Below the pieces are notes generated by a model. That model did not search any database. It was not told the origin of the DNA and worked only from the letters and a program-made list of their open reading frames with translations. The translations under genes and the position numbers were made by a program. From the NCBI GenBank assembly GCA_013397865.1, contig VZTI01001658.1:79611-143610 (forward strand): a stretch of DNA of 64,000 nt, written 5' to 3'. Below, in pieces: positions 1 through 9,980 of this stretch (position 1 is its first letter; every line of letters starts with the position of its first letter). The DNA is from Struthidea cinerea. Lineage: Eukaryota > Chordata > Aves > Passeriformes > Corcoracidae.

Positions 1-580
1 CAGTGCAGTGTCCTGCGGTCTCTCCTTGCCCAGTAACACCAGTACACCTGGTTTTTCTGCTGCTGGGGGGCCCAGGTGCTACGGTGAGAGGCTGTGTGAC
101 CACCTGGGCTGGCAGGGAACAGGAGGAGCTGTGTACATGGGGGGGTGCAGAGGGGGGGAGGGACAGGAGCAGCTGGGGGTCCCACAGTGCTGGGATGAAG
201 GCAGGGACGGGTGTTCAGAGCTCACAGCGGCGTCTCCATCCCCTCTGCACCCCGAGATGGGTGTCGCAGACTCGCTCCCCAGCCCACCACCCTGCCCCTC
301 CATCAGGCACTACTCGTTAGCCCACGTGTTGGGGGGATAATTGATATTAAAGCCCTGCTTAATGCACCGACTTTACTGGCTGGGATTTATCGGCGCTGGA
401 GCAAACTGTGCTCCCAGACACCCTGTGGCTGCAGGGAGAGCGGCCGAGGCTGTGCCCTGCCACGGTGAGGGGGGGCCGAGGGGTGTGTGGAACCCAGCGG
501 CCCCCGCCCCGTCCCCTCGTTCCCCGTCCCCGCCGAAGTTCCCCGGTTCCCTTTGCCAAGGTGACATAAGCATCTCGCCT

Positions 581-594
581 GTTTCCATGACAAC
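581..594. promoter_or_regulatory. RFX X-box-like imperfect palindrome
   Basis: GTTTCCATGACAAC resembles the RFX X-box (two half sites around an AT centre) with about two departures from consensus. It sits in a moderately conserved-looking segment of UNC5A intron 1. The functional role is inference. Confidence 0.35.
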
Positions 595-779
595 GCAGCG
601 GCAGGTGAGCGCGAGGCGGATGCGGGAGCCGGCACGCGCCACGTGGGGGGCCGCTGCCCACAGGGCGCCCACGCTGCGCCCACACCCGCGGGCTGGGGGT
701 GATGCCGCGCTCAGGGGGGACCCACAGGACGCGGGGGGGGGCCGCAGNCGCAGTGCATGGGGGGTGACTGCAGATCAGT

Positions 780-1130
780 GGGGTGAGGGGTGCCCGTGCT
801 GTGTGGAGCGTCTGTGGTGTGGGAGATGCCCGCGCTGTGGAGAATGTCTGTGGCGTGGAGGGACCCGCAGGACGTGGTGGGCCCACGGTGCATGGAGGTG
901 GCTGAAGAGTGTGGGGCGCCCACGGGATGTGAGATGCTCACGGAGTGTGTGGCATCCACAGTGCATGAGATCCCCGAGGTGTTTGGCATAGCTGGAATGC
1001 GTGGGGTGGCCACAGTCCATTGGACGGTCGCAGGGTGCGTGGGGTGCTCGTAGTGCATGCAGGGCCCACGGCGTGTAGGGTACCCGTCATTGATGGGGTG
1101 GCTGTGGTCCATGGGGCACCCAGACCACAG
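780..1130. repeat. Degenerate GC-rich minisatellite
   Basis: About a dozen imperfect units of roughly 27-30 bases recur, each built on GTGTGGxG...GCCCACGG-like cores alternating with GGTGGC/GTGCATG variants. The copies have diverged strongly, so exact unit borders cannot be set by eye. The left edge merges into G-runs that contain the single N at 748. Confidence 0.6.
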
Positions 1131-1834
1131 TCCCCCTGCTCCCTCACGGGGCTCCAGGCCAGCTCCAGCCTTCTGGCAGTGCCACACGGCTCCATCCATG
1201 CCCATACCACAGCACAGTGCCTGGCATGGTGTTCAGCAGCTGCACATCCAGGGCTGGGCAGCACCCCGGCTATGATGCTCACTGCGCATCCCCAGCTCTG
1301 TTTGTTGTCCGTGCTCCCCCCTCCCCTCCCACAAGGCACCCAGCACCCCGCTTGGGTGGGCAGCTGGGGGGGCTCCATAGCCATCCTGCCTCCTCCATGC
1401 CTTGCTGCTGGTCCCAGGCTTCCTGCGCCCCTCCACTCAGCCGTGATGGATAGACACGCAGCTCGGCAATGGCTGTACTCATTTCACGTGTGATTAAAAA
1501 GCTGGTCCCGCAGCACAGTTCACCCGGCGCGTCTGCCACAGCCGCCCGGGCGGGAGGCAGCCGTGGTGCTGTGCAGCAGCAAACGTGGCATTTCATAAAT
1601 AAATTGGGTTTATTTACCCAGCGCCCACATGCCAGCATGGGTAGTGCAGTGTGGGCACCCGGGGTGCCCGAGCAGCAGGCACAGCGGTGGGACCCGCGGG
1701 TGATGCGGCGAGCTGTGCCGCAGCCGGCACAGGGACGGCACCGTGCTGGGCACCGCAGCGCCTGTCCGTGCCGTGACCCCTCGGGCCGGCCCCAGGCTGC
1801 GGCTGGGGGGGGGAGAGAGGGGGGGGTGTCGTTA

Positions 1835-1975
1835 AACCAGTGAAATATGAAATGCCTGTATATCCCCGACAGGAGTTTTAATTAAATTAATTGCCAGTGA
1901 CATTGTAAAAGTGCTGATGGGGTAATAACCGGCGCGTTATGGTCGCCGTTTATCTTCCCCGCGTAAATTAGCTGC
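1835..1975. promoter_or_regulatory. AT-rich island in UNC5A intron 1, candidate enhancer
   Basis: In a very GC-rich intron this segment carries TTTTAATTAAATTAATTG (overlapping homeodomain TAATTA-type cores), GACATTGTAAAAG (SOX-like CATTGT) and GGTAATAACC. The abrupt change in composition and dense motif content fit a conserved noncoding element. No alignment could be run. Confidence 0.4.
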
Positions 1976-2230
1976 CGCACCTTGCCCGTCCCGGCGGGCA
2001 TCGCGGCGGGCTCGTCGGCACCCACGCCCCGGGTCCGAGGGGCCTGAGCCAGCTGGAGGGAGCAGCAGGGCCTGGAGCCTCCCTGGGGGACTCAGGCAGG
2101 GACCAAGGGACCCCCGTGTCGCTCGCGTTCCCGTCACGCAGGCGGCCGTGCCAGGCGGGAGCCAGCCGAGGTGGGCACGGGCAGTCGGGTCCCATGGGCA
2201 CATGGGGAGTGGCTGGTAGTTGCCAAACGA

Positions 2231-2392
2231 AGGCACTTAATTACTGCGCATTCCATCCCATTTAATTGCTTATTAAATCCTAACCAGCCAATTAGCAGCA
2301 GCAATTACAGCTTCATTCAGTGACACAATCGCTATTTTATCGTTTGTTAATCAAATGCTTATTTAGGGCCCTGGTTTATTAACTCTTTCCGC
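2231..2392. promoter_or_regulatory. AT-rich homeodomain-motif cluster, candidate enhancer
   Basis: The stretch contains CTTAATTACT, TTTAATTGC, CCAATTAGC, GCAATTACAG, GACACAATC and GTTTGTTAATCAAATGC: at least four homeodomain-type cores plus SOX- and POU-like sites in 160 bases, flanked by GC-rich DNA. The position in intron 1 of an axon-guidance receptor makes a neural enhancer plausible (inference). Confidence 0.45.
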
Positions 2393-2982
2393 AGCAGGCA
2401 CCGGCGGGGTGGGGGGGAGCAGGGGCATTTGGCTTTGTCTGGGTTGGGGGATGTGGATATCGTGGGCGTGTGCCATGTGTCATGTCCCCAGCACTGCTGT
2501 CCCGATGGGGGCTTGTGTGTGCAGCACTGAGCCATCCTCACCACCCTGGGGACAGCCAGCTCCCATGTGCCGTGTCAGTGGCACAGGATGGGGTGCACTG
2601 CTGTGCCAACCCGCCGTGTCCAGCATCCCTGTGCCGCTCCGGGGTGCAGCAGGGCAGGATGCGGCCCCCGGTCAGTGCATCACAGCCTGCTGGAGAAGGG
2701 GGTGGCAGGCACCCCGGAGGCGTGAGCAATGGCCCTTGTTGGTCACACTACATTTCCTTTTCATTAGTGCTAAGTGTGGACATGAGGGATCGGCAAGGGT
2801 TCAGCGGGCTCAGCCACCGCGTGGCTGCTTTCCCTGATGGATGGCAGGGTGGGAGAGGGCTGCCACACTGCTGGTGGAGGGGACAGTGGGGAGGCACAGG
2901 GCCACTGGCATGTGGCTGTGCCGCGGTGGGCGATGGCCCAGTCAGGGCACGCTGGAGGTGGCCGAGCCCCATCTCCCCACAG

Positions 2983-5900
2983 GTGCTCAGCAAAGCGCGA
3001 CCGTGGCCAACCCGGCATCTGGCGCATCCCCGGACCTGCTGCCGCACTTCCAGCTGGAGCCGGAGGATGTCTACATTGTGAAGAACAAGGCAGTGAGCCT
3101 GGCCTGCCGTGCCACCCCTGCCACCCAGATCTACTTCAAGTGCAATGGCGAGTGGGTGCACCAAGGTGACCACGTTACGCAGCACAGCACCAACCGCAGC
3201 ACTGGTGAGCGCCGGCAGGAGGGACGCTGCTAGCCCCACTCCTGGGAAGCCACGTGTGCCACTCTTGGCGGGGCTTGCATGGGGCTGGGGCCACGGGGAC
3301 AACTCCCAGCATGCCAGTGTGATGTGCCACTCTCCGGTCCCAGGGCTGCCCGTGATGGAAGTGCGCATCGAGGTCACCCGCCAGCAAGTGGAGAAGATCT
3401 TCGGGCTGGAGGAGTACTGGTGTCAGTGCGTGGCCTGGAGCTCCTCCGGCACCACCAAGAGCCAGAAAGCCTTCGTGCGCATCGCCTGTGAGTGTCTGCG
3501 GGTGCCTGGACAGAGTGTGGGGCGCTGGCCCCAGCCCCCCATCTCACCCCTGTGCCTCCCCAGATCTGCGCAAGAACTTCGAGCAGGAGCCGACAGCCAG
3601 GGAGGTCTCCATTGAGCAGGGCATCGTGCTGCCATGCCGCCCTCCCGAGGGCATCCCCCCTGCAGAGGTGGGTCTCTGCAGCTGGGCAGGACAGGCTGTG
3701 TCTGAGGGTACCCCTCGCCCAGAGGGATGCTACGTGTGCTCCCAGGCAGGCACACAGCGATGTCCCTGTGCCCTACAGGTGGAGTGGCTGCGCAACGAGG
3801 AGCTGGTGGACCCGGCACTGGACGCCAACGTCTACGTGACGCCAGAGCACAGCCTGGTGCTGCGTCAGGCCCGCCTGGCCGACACTGCCAACTACACCTG
3901 CGTGGCTAAAAACATCGTGGCCCGTCGCCGCAGCGCCTCTGCTGCCATCACTGTCTACGGTATGGCCCCTCCACGCCAGTCCCCACCACGCTGCCCTGGT
4001 GTCACCCTCCTCGTCCTGTCCCTCCCTGCGTCCCCTTAGCGGCAGGGCGCTGACAGGTCCCTCTCCACCCAGTGAACGGCGGCTGGTCGACGTGGACGCA
4101 GTGGTCAGGCTGCAGCACCAGCTGTGGACGGGGCTGGCAGAAGCGGAGCCGGACGTGCACCAACCCCACACCCCTCAATGGGGGTGCTTTCTGTGAGGGC
4201 CAAAATGTGCAGAAAACCGCCTGCACCACCCTCTGCCCAGGTACCCGCCCTGCTCAGGGCACCGCCACCGCCCCGTCGTGCCGATGCTGCACTCCCCACT
4301 GCGCCCATTGCAGTCCCTGTCCCCACCAGGTGTCTTGTCCTCCAATTCCCCTGTGTGTCCGTCTCTGCCGGCCCTGGGGCAGGGAAGGGGGGTGGCAGCA
4401 GGGCGCTGACCCCATGCTGTGCCCACAGTGGACGGCGCCTGGTCGGAGTGGAGCAAGTGGTCAGAGTGTGGGGCTGAATGCACACACTGGCGCAGCCGGG
4501 AGTGCTCGGAGCCAGCTCCACGCAACGGAGGCCGGGATTGTCACGGCCCCGAGCTGGACACCCGCAACTGCACCTCCGAGCTCTGCACCCACGGTGAGCA
4601 CGGTGGGGATGGCAGGGTTGTCCCCTGGGAGAGGGGACTGGGAGGTGGCCACGTGTGCTGACACCCTGCCCCACACAGCTGCCCCTGGCGCAGAGGACGT
4701 GGCACTGTACGTGGGGCTGGTGGCCGTGGCCGTGTGCCTGGTGCTGCTGCTGCTGGTGGGGGTGCTGGTGTACTGCCGCAAGAAGGGGGGCCTGGATGCT
4801 GATGTGGCCGATTCCTCCATCCTCACCGCCGGCTTCCAGCCCGTCAGCATCAAACCCAGCAAGGCTGGTGAGTGAGTGTTGCAGGGACAGTGCACTCACA
4901 CTGGCACGTGGTGTCCCTTGGACCTGCAGGTGGCCATAGCGGGCAGGGGGTCTCTGGGCAGGGGCTGTCTGCTACAGGGTGGGGTTCTGTGCCCTGTGGG
5001 GCTCCTGGTCTTGAGTAGGGATTCTTTGCCTTATGGGATCCCTGATCTAGGGACAGGGACTCTGTATCTTAAAGAGTTTCTGACTGCGGGGTCAGTGCTC
5101 TGTGCCACACAGGGTCAGATCCCCAGGAGTGGCTGTGCTCACTATAGGGTCCTCGCTATGGGGCCTCTGGGGCCGACTGTGCCCTTGCACCACCCGCGGG
5201 GACCCCCTGTTTCCGCCTTGCCTCGGCGCCACGATCGCTTTCTCTGTGCTGCAGACAACCCCGGCCTGCTCACCATCCAGCCAGACCTCAGCACCACCAC
5301 CATGACGTACCAGGGCTCGCTCTGCCCACGCCAGGACGGCCCTGCCAAGCTCCAGCTGCCCAACGGGCACCTGCTGAGCCCGCTGGGTGCTGGACGGCAC
5401 ACGCTGCACCACAGCTCGCCTGCTGCCGAGGGTGCCGACTTCGTGGCCCGGCTCTCCACCCAGAGCTACTTTCGCTCCCTGCCCCGTGGCACCAACAACA
5501 TGGCCTATGGCACCTTCAACTTCTTGGGGGGGCGGCTCATGATCCCCAACACAGGTACAGCAGGGCGGGGGTTCCAGAGCACTGCCCAGGTCAGGCAGGG
5601 TCCTCATGGGGCTCACCCCCTGCCTGCACCCCCATTCCCACCCAGGGATCAGCCTGCTCATCCCACCCGATGCCATCCCACGGGGGAAGATCTATGAGGT
5701 CTACCTGACCCTGCACAAGCAGGAGGAGGTGAGGTAGGTGCCGGGGCTGCTGGGGCATGGGGCTGTTGGAGCAGGGTCTGTCCTGACTCAGCTGCCCCCA
5801 TCGCTGCCCCAGGCTGCCCCTGGCCGGCTGCCAGACGCTGCTGAGCCCCATTGTCAGCTGTGGCCCTCCCGGGGTCCTCCTCACCCGCCCCGCCATCCTG

Positions 5901-7424
5901 GCCATGGGGCACTGCGTGGAGGCCAGTGCTGAGAACTGGAGCATCCGGCTGAAGAAGCAGTCGTGCGAGGGCACGTGGGAGGTGAGCGAGGGCGAGGGGT
6001 TTCAGGGATGGAGGAGGGACAGCCGCGGCTGAGGTGCATCTCTGCCTGGGTGCCGCAGGACGTGCTGCAGCTGGGCGCTGAGCCGTGCACGGAGCTGTAC
6101 TACTGCCAGCTGGAAGCGCAGGCTTGCTACGTGTTCACAGAGCAGCTGGGGCGCTTCGCCCTGGTTGGGGAGTCCCTCAGCATGGCGGCCTCCAAGCGCC
6201 TCAAGCTGGTCCTGTTCGCGCCGGCCGCCTGCCCCTCGCTCGAGTACAACATCCGCGTCTACTGCCTCAGCGACACCCAGGACGTCCTCAAGGTACCGCG
6301 GTGCCCAACCTGCCCATCCCGGCTTGGAGCGACAGCAGCGCTCCTGGTGTGCGGCACCTCCTGCCTGACTGCTGCTTGTGCTGGCAGGAGGTGATCCAGC
6401 TGGAGAAGCAGCTGGGGGGGCAGCTGATCGGAGCCCCCCGGGTGCTGCACTTCAAGGACAGCTACCACAACCTGCGCCTCTCCATCCACGATATGCCCAG
6501 CTCCCTCTGGAAGAGCAAGCTCCTCGCCAGCTACCAGGTGAGGAGTCTGGCCAGTGTGTGGGGATGGGGATCGAGGTGTAGGGGGGTGTCCCTGCCACTC
6601 TGACACCCCCAGCTCTGTCACCCCACTGCAGGAGATCCCCTTCTACCACATCTGGAGCGGGCTGCAGCCCTTCCTGCACTGCACCTTCACCCTGGAGCGC
6701 CTGAGCACCAGCACCTGTGAGCTGGCCTGCAAGATCTGGGTCTGGCAGGTGGAGGGAGACGGGCAGAGCTTTACCGTCAACTTCAACATCGCCAAGGTGA
6801 GGGCAAAGTTGGGGCACTCCTGGGGGTGGCCGTAGGATTGCCTCACATCCCTCTCCCTCCCTGCTGGTGCTCTTCCCTAGGACACAAGGTTTTCAGACTG
6901 GCTGGTCCCCGACGAGGTGGGCACCCCAGCTCTGGTGGGCCCCAGTGCCTTCAAGATCCCCTTCCTCATCCGCCAAAAGATCATCAGCAGCCTGGACCCG
7001 CCGGGCACACGGGGAGCCGACTGGAGGACGCTGGCACAGAAGCTCAACCTCGACAGGTAATGCAGGCTGAGGACAGTGCTGGGGATGAGGTGGCATGGTG
7101 GATGGGGACAGGGCTTCTGGCCTCATCCTGCACCTACGGATGAATGCTGGAATGCTGTGGGATCCTGGGAGCGGGATGCTGCACAAGGTGAGACTAGCAC
7201 GGGTCTGGTAATGGGATGTGGAGCCATCCCTGTATCCTGACATGGTCCCTCCATCCCCTTCCAGCCATCTCAGCTTCTTCGCCTCGAAGGCCAGCCCCAC
7301 AGCCATGATCCTCAACTTGTGGGAAGCGCGGCACTTCCCCAATGGCAACCTCTCCCAGCTGGCTGCAGCCGTGGCCGAGATCGGCAAGCAGGACGGTGCC
7401 CTCTTCTCCGAGGCTGAGTGCTGA
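2983..7424 (+). CDS. UNC5A: UNC5A netrin receptor, exons 2-16 (5' partial)
   Basis: Coding exons: 2983-3204, 3344-3487, 3564-3667, 3779-3959, 4073-4240, 4429-4593, 4679-4867, 5255-5554, 5646-5733, 5813-5981, 6059-6292, 6388-6537, 6632-6796, 6881-7056, 7265-7424 (stop TGA 7422-7424). All junctions are AG/GT and keep phase; 870 full codons are visible. The protein is a single-pass netrin dependence receptor at the plasma membrane, used in repulsive axon guidance and able to trigger apoptosis without ligand. Domain order seen: Ig1 (VYIVKNK, EYWCQCVAW), Ig2 (GIVLPCRPPEG, NYTCVAKN), two thrombospondin type 1 repeats (WSTWTQWSGCS, WSEWSKWSECG), one membrane helix, then ZU5, UPA and a C-terminal death domain ending SEAEC. 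A DVAD motif follows the helix and would fit a caspase DxxD site (inference). The signal-peptide exon must lie upstream of base 1: exon 2 opens with the last two bases of a split codon. UNC5B/C/D are less likely, because the sequence follows UNC5A closely and sits beside HK3. Confidence 0.96.
4679..4867 (+). other. UNC5A: UNC5A exon 8: transmembrane segment
   Basis: The exon reads into a run of about 24 uncharged residues (LYVGLVAVAV, then CLVLLLLVG and VLVYC) followed at once by RKK, the usual stop-transfer signal. It separates the extracellular Ig/TSP1 part (exons 2-7) from the cytoplasmic ZU5-UPA-death domain part (exons 9-16). The DVADSSIL motif lies about 8 residues after the basic stop. 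Confidence 0.93.
5255..6796 (+). other. UNC5A: UNC5A exons 9-14: juxtamembrane linker, ZU5 and UPA
   Basis: Exon 9 (5255-5554) encodes the linker (IQPDLSTTTMTYQGS, SYFRSLPRGTNN) and the start of ZU5 at FNFLGGRLMIPNTG. Exons 10-12 continue ZU5 (GISLLIPPDAIPRGKIYE). Exons 12-14 hold the UPA region (LEYNIRVYCL, HFKDSYHNLRLSIHD, VWQVEGDGQSF). In UNC5 proteins ZU5, UPA and the death domain pack into a closed, inactive supramodule; that is family knowledge, not visible here. Confidence 0.9.
6881..7424 (+). other. UNC5A: UNC5A exons 15-16: death domain and C terminus
   Basis: Exon 15 (6881-7056) gives FKIPFLIRQKIISSLDPP and ADWRTLAQKL. Exon 16 (7265-7424) gives SHLSFFASKASPTAMILNLW and GNLSQLAAAVAEIG, ending in EAEC and TGA. 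This is the six-helix death domain of UNC5 receptors, which carries the pro-apoptotic signal. The split serine codon between the two exons (AG|C) supports the junction. Confidence 0.93.
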
Positions 7425-7860
7425 GCATAGCGGGTCCCAGGAGACCACCACCACGGGGCTGAGGGGGGCCCTGGCTGGCCCACCAGGCTCCTACTGCCCC
7501 ACAGCGCACAAGGAAGGCTGCCTGGCCCCCTTGGGAGGGCAGGATGCCCCTGCCCCATGGCAGCCAGGCCCCTCCAGCACTGTGGCGGCAGGACTCAGCC
7601 CAGCCCCGGGGGTCCCAGAGCCCCACGGTGGGGGACTGGGGGGGCACTGGGTGTGCGTCGTGCGTGCGGTGCCGTCGTGCTGTCTGCGTGTGGGGCCGGG
7701 CGGCCCCGGGCCCCGTGCCGTGTTGTGTAAAGCCCGTTTTTTTAATTCTGTATTAAGTGCATTCAAGTATTTACACTTGGCCTTATGTACATAGCGGTGC
7801 CGCGGGCGGGGGGTCTGCCGGACGTGAATGTAAATAAATTCGATATATATTGCTACGCGG
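7425..7860 (+). other. UNC5A: UNC5A 3' UTR
   Basis: GC-rich sequence follows the stop codon and turns AT-rich near 7735-7850, where AATAAA stands at 7833-7838. The end is set by that signal and is approximate. Confidence 0.75.
7833..7838 (+). terminator. UNC5A: UNC5A polyadenylation signal
   Basis: Canonical AATAAA inside TGTAAATAAATTCG, in the expected place about 410 bases after the UNC5A stop codon. Cleavage is expected 10-30 bases further on. Confidence 0.8.
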
Positions 7861-7934
7861 GGCTGTGCCCGGCCATGCGCTGCCCCACGCCCCTCAGGAT
7901 CCCCCCAAGAAGCTGGAGGTGTGGCGCAAAGAGC

Positions 7935-7940
7935 TTTATT
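7935..7940 (-). terminator. HK3: HK3 polyadenylation signal
   Basis: TTTATT on the + strand is AATAAA on the HK3 strand. It begins only 11 bases after the HK3 stop codon (7951-7953), so the mature 3' UTR would be about 25-40 bases. The HK3 and UNC5A signals face each other with 96 bases between them. Confidence 0.75.
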
Positions 7941-7950
7941 AGGGTGGTGG

Positions 7951-9980
7951 CTACTGCCCAGCGCTGGCAGCGCGACAGGCCACGGCTGCCACGAGCGCGG
8001 CCCCTTTCCCCGAGCCGTCCTCTGATAGATGGAAGGACACATCGCAGTTGGGTGCCAGCTCCTTCAGTGTCTTCTGGAGGTTGTGGGAGAAGCTAGGCAG
8101 GACAGGAGGGGAGGGTGAGGACTGATGCCCCCAACCCACGCACACCGTGCCTCCCACCACAGACTCCTTCATAGGGCAAGGATGCCCCGTGGGTGCCTCA
8201 ACCCCTGGCCCCACTCACCATGGGTGCAGCTTGTACAAGGTGCCATCCACCCCGACAGAGATAGACAGCCGGTCCAGGCCCCGGTTCTCTCGCATCTTCT
8301 CCACCACAGCAGCCAAGCCAGCAGCACAGAGCTGGGCCGCCCGCAGGGACACGGCCTGGCACACCTCCCGCAGCAGCACGCTGTCCTCAAAGCTGGCATC
8401 GAGCTCCAGTTCGTTCAGGATGGTCCGTATCTGCCGCAGGGCCAGCCCATTGCTGCTCCGGACCAGTGCCACTGTTAGCAGCAGAGTCCCCATCCCCATC
8501 ACTGTCCCCATCCCTTAAGCTGGAGGTGGCATCACCCTGCCTGTGTAGTGTAGCCTGGCCCCTCTCTTGGTGTTCTGATACCCCCACCCCGGGTTCAGAG
8601 TACCCACTGGAGCCCAACACTCACAGCTCGATGGTAGAGAGGAATTTGGTCTGGAAGATGTTCTTGGTTTGGAGTTTGGAGCTGACTCTGCCTTGGAACA
8701 TGAGCTGTTTCTCTGTCATTACCAACAGGATCTGACGCACGATCTCGCCCAGGTACATGCCGCTGATGAGCTTCTCGAACCTACCCGAGGCACAGCCTCA
8801 GCTGGGCACAGACACCCACTCCCAGCCCCCTCTGCCCCAGGGCCCTCACCCACCTCTGCTTGCCCGGGTTGATGGTGGTTTCGTCCACCACCCTGTCGAA
8901 GTGGGTGAAGATGTGGTCTAGGCAGCCGTTGTCCCCAAAGGCCCCCCACTCCATGTTGATGCACATGCGGCCCTGGTCCCCCTCCACAGTGCCCACGTTC
9001 CTCATCTCCTCCATGTAACAGGCATTGGTCCCTGTCCCTGCAGGACCCATGCTGGTGTCACCCCCACCGCTATTCTGGCAGAGGCATGTGGCCATGCCAC
9101 ATGGGGTAGAGGGGTGGTGAGGGGATGGGGGACCTCCTGCATGCAAAGGTGCTCCTCACCCACAATGAGGCCGATTTCACATTTGGGGTCATCATAACCA
9201 CAGGACATCATGGTTCCCACCGTGTCATTGAGCAGAGCCACCACCTGCAGCCCTGAATGCTGCCAAACAGGAGATGGGCACACGTGTGGTCGGGTGGCAC
9301 CCAGACAGCTCCCAGGGCTGACACTGCCTGGGTGCAGGGTGTACCCTGGGGACAGGGACAGGCCACCAGACATTCCCTACCTGTTTGCGGTGGGCAGCAT
9401 CCCGCAGCAGTTGGACAACGTCCTGTCCCACGCAGCCTGAGGCGGTGAAGCCTTTGGTCCAGGTCAGCAGCAATGCCTGCAAGAGTGGCAGGAGCAGGGG
9501 CCAGGCAGCTGCCTCACACCACGTCCTGGGGTCCTTCCCACCACCCTGGTGCTGAAGCCACCCCCTCACCTTATCCAGGCCCACTTGCTGGCAGGGGAAG
9601 GAGAAGGTGAAGCCGAGAGGCAGCGTCTGTGTCATCAGGTTCTGCTTCGTCTGGAAGTCCACGATGCAGTCAATGATGTGGTCAAAGAGCTGTGGATAGT
9701 GGCTGTGGTCAGCATGGCCCAGGCTGGGGCAATGCTGGGGGGGGGCTCTCCCAGCCCCATCATGGCCCCATGGAGAGCAAGTAGGGAGGCAATGCCCACC
9801 CCCCTCGCCCCAGCCACTGGTCACAGGTCCTCAGCCTCACCCCCTCGCCGGTGCCCCGCATGATGGCAGCTGGAATGACGTAGATCTCGCTGGCCATGCT
9901 GATGCCCTCCTCTGCCACGCGCACCACCAGCACACGAAAATTGGTCCCCCCTAGGTCCAGCGCCAGGAAGTCGCCTCGCT
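7951..9980 (-). other. HK3: HK3 C-terminal catalytic half, exons 12-19
   Basis: Exons of 140, 120, 96, 100, 184, 156, 234 and 142 bases encode the active module. Visible motifs are the phosphate-1 loop LDLGGTNFRVL, LPLGFTFSFPCQQ, WTKGFTASGC, LLNDTVGTMMSCGY, GTGTNACYMEEM, NMEWGAFGDNG, RFEKLISGMYLGEIV and SEDGSGKGAALVAAVA. The 140-base exon is 9 bases shorter than the 149-base exon usual for hexokinases, with no loss of frame. Confidence 0.92.

Larger units (their letters stand above)
1..2982 (+). other. UNC5A: UNC5A intron 1 (3' part)
   Basis: No coding exon was recognised. The intron ends in a good acceptor (ctccccacag) at 2982. It is GC-rich with G-runs, and carries a degenerate minisatellite near 780-1130 and several AT-rich islands (about 325-400, 1480-1620, 1835-1975, 2231-2392) that look like conserved regulatory elements. 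Open frames in the GC-rich stretches are compositional and have no recognisable protein content. Confidence 0.75.

Noticed and set aside
3..2236. Many overlapping open frames of 60-216 codons on both strands of the GC-rich left end
   Set aside because: They arise from GC-rich composition, use GTG/TTG/CTG-type starts, overlap on all frames and contain no recognisable domain; the region is intron of UNC5A.
4105..4899. 264-codon antisense frame over UNC5A exons 6-8
   Set aside because: It is the shadow of the real UNC5A coding strand in GC-rich DNA.
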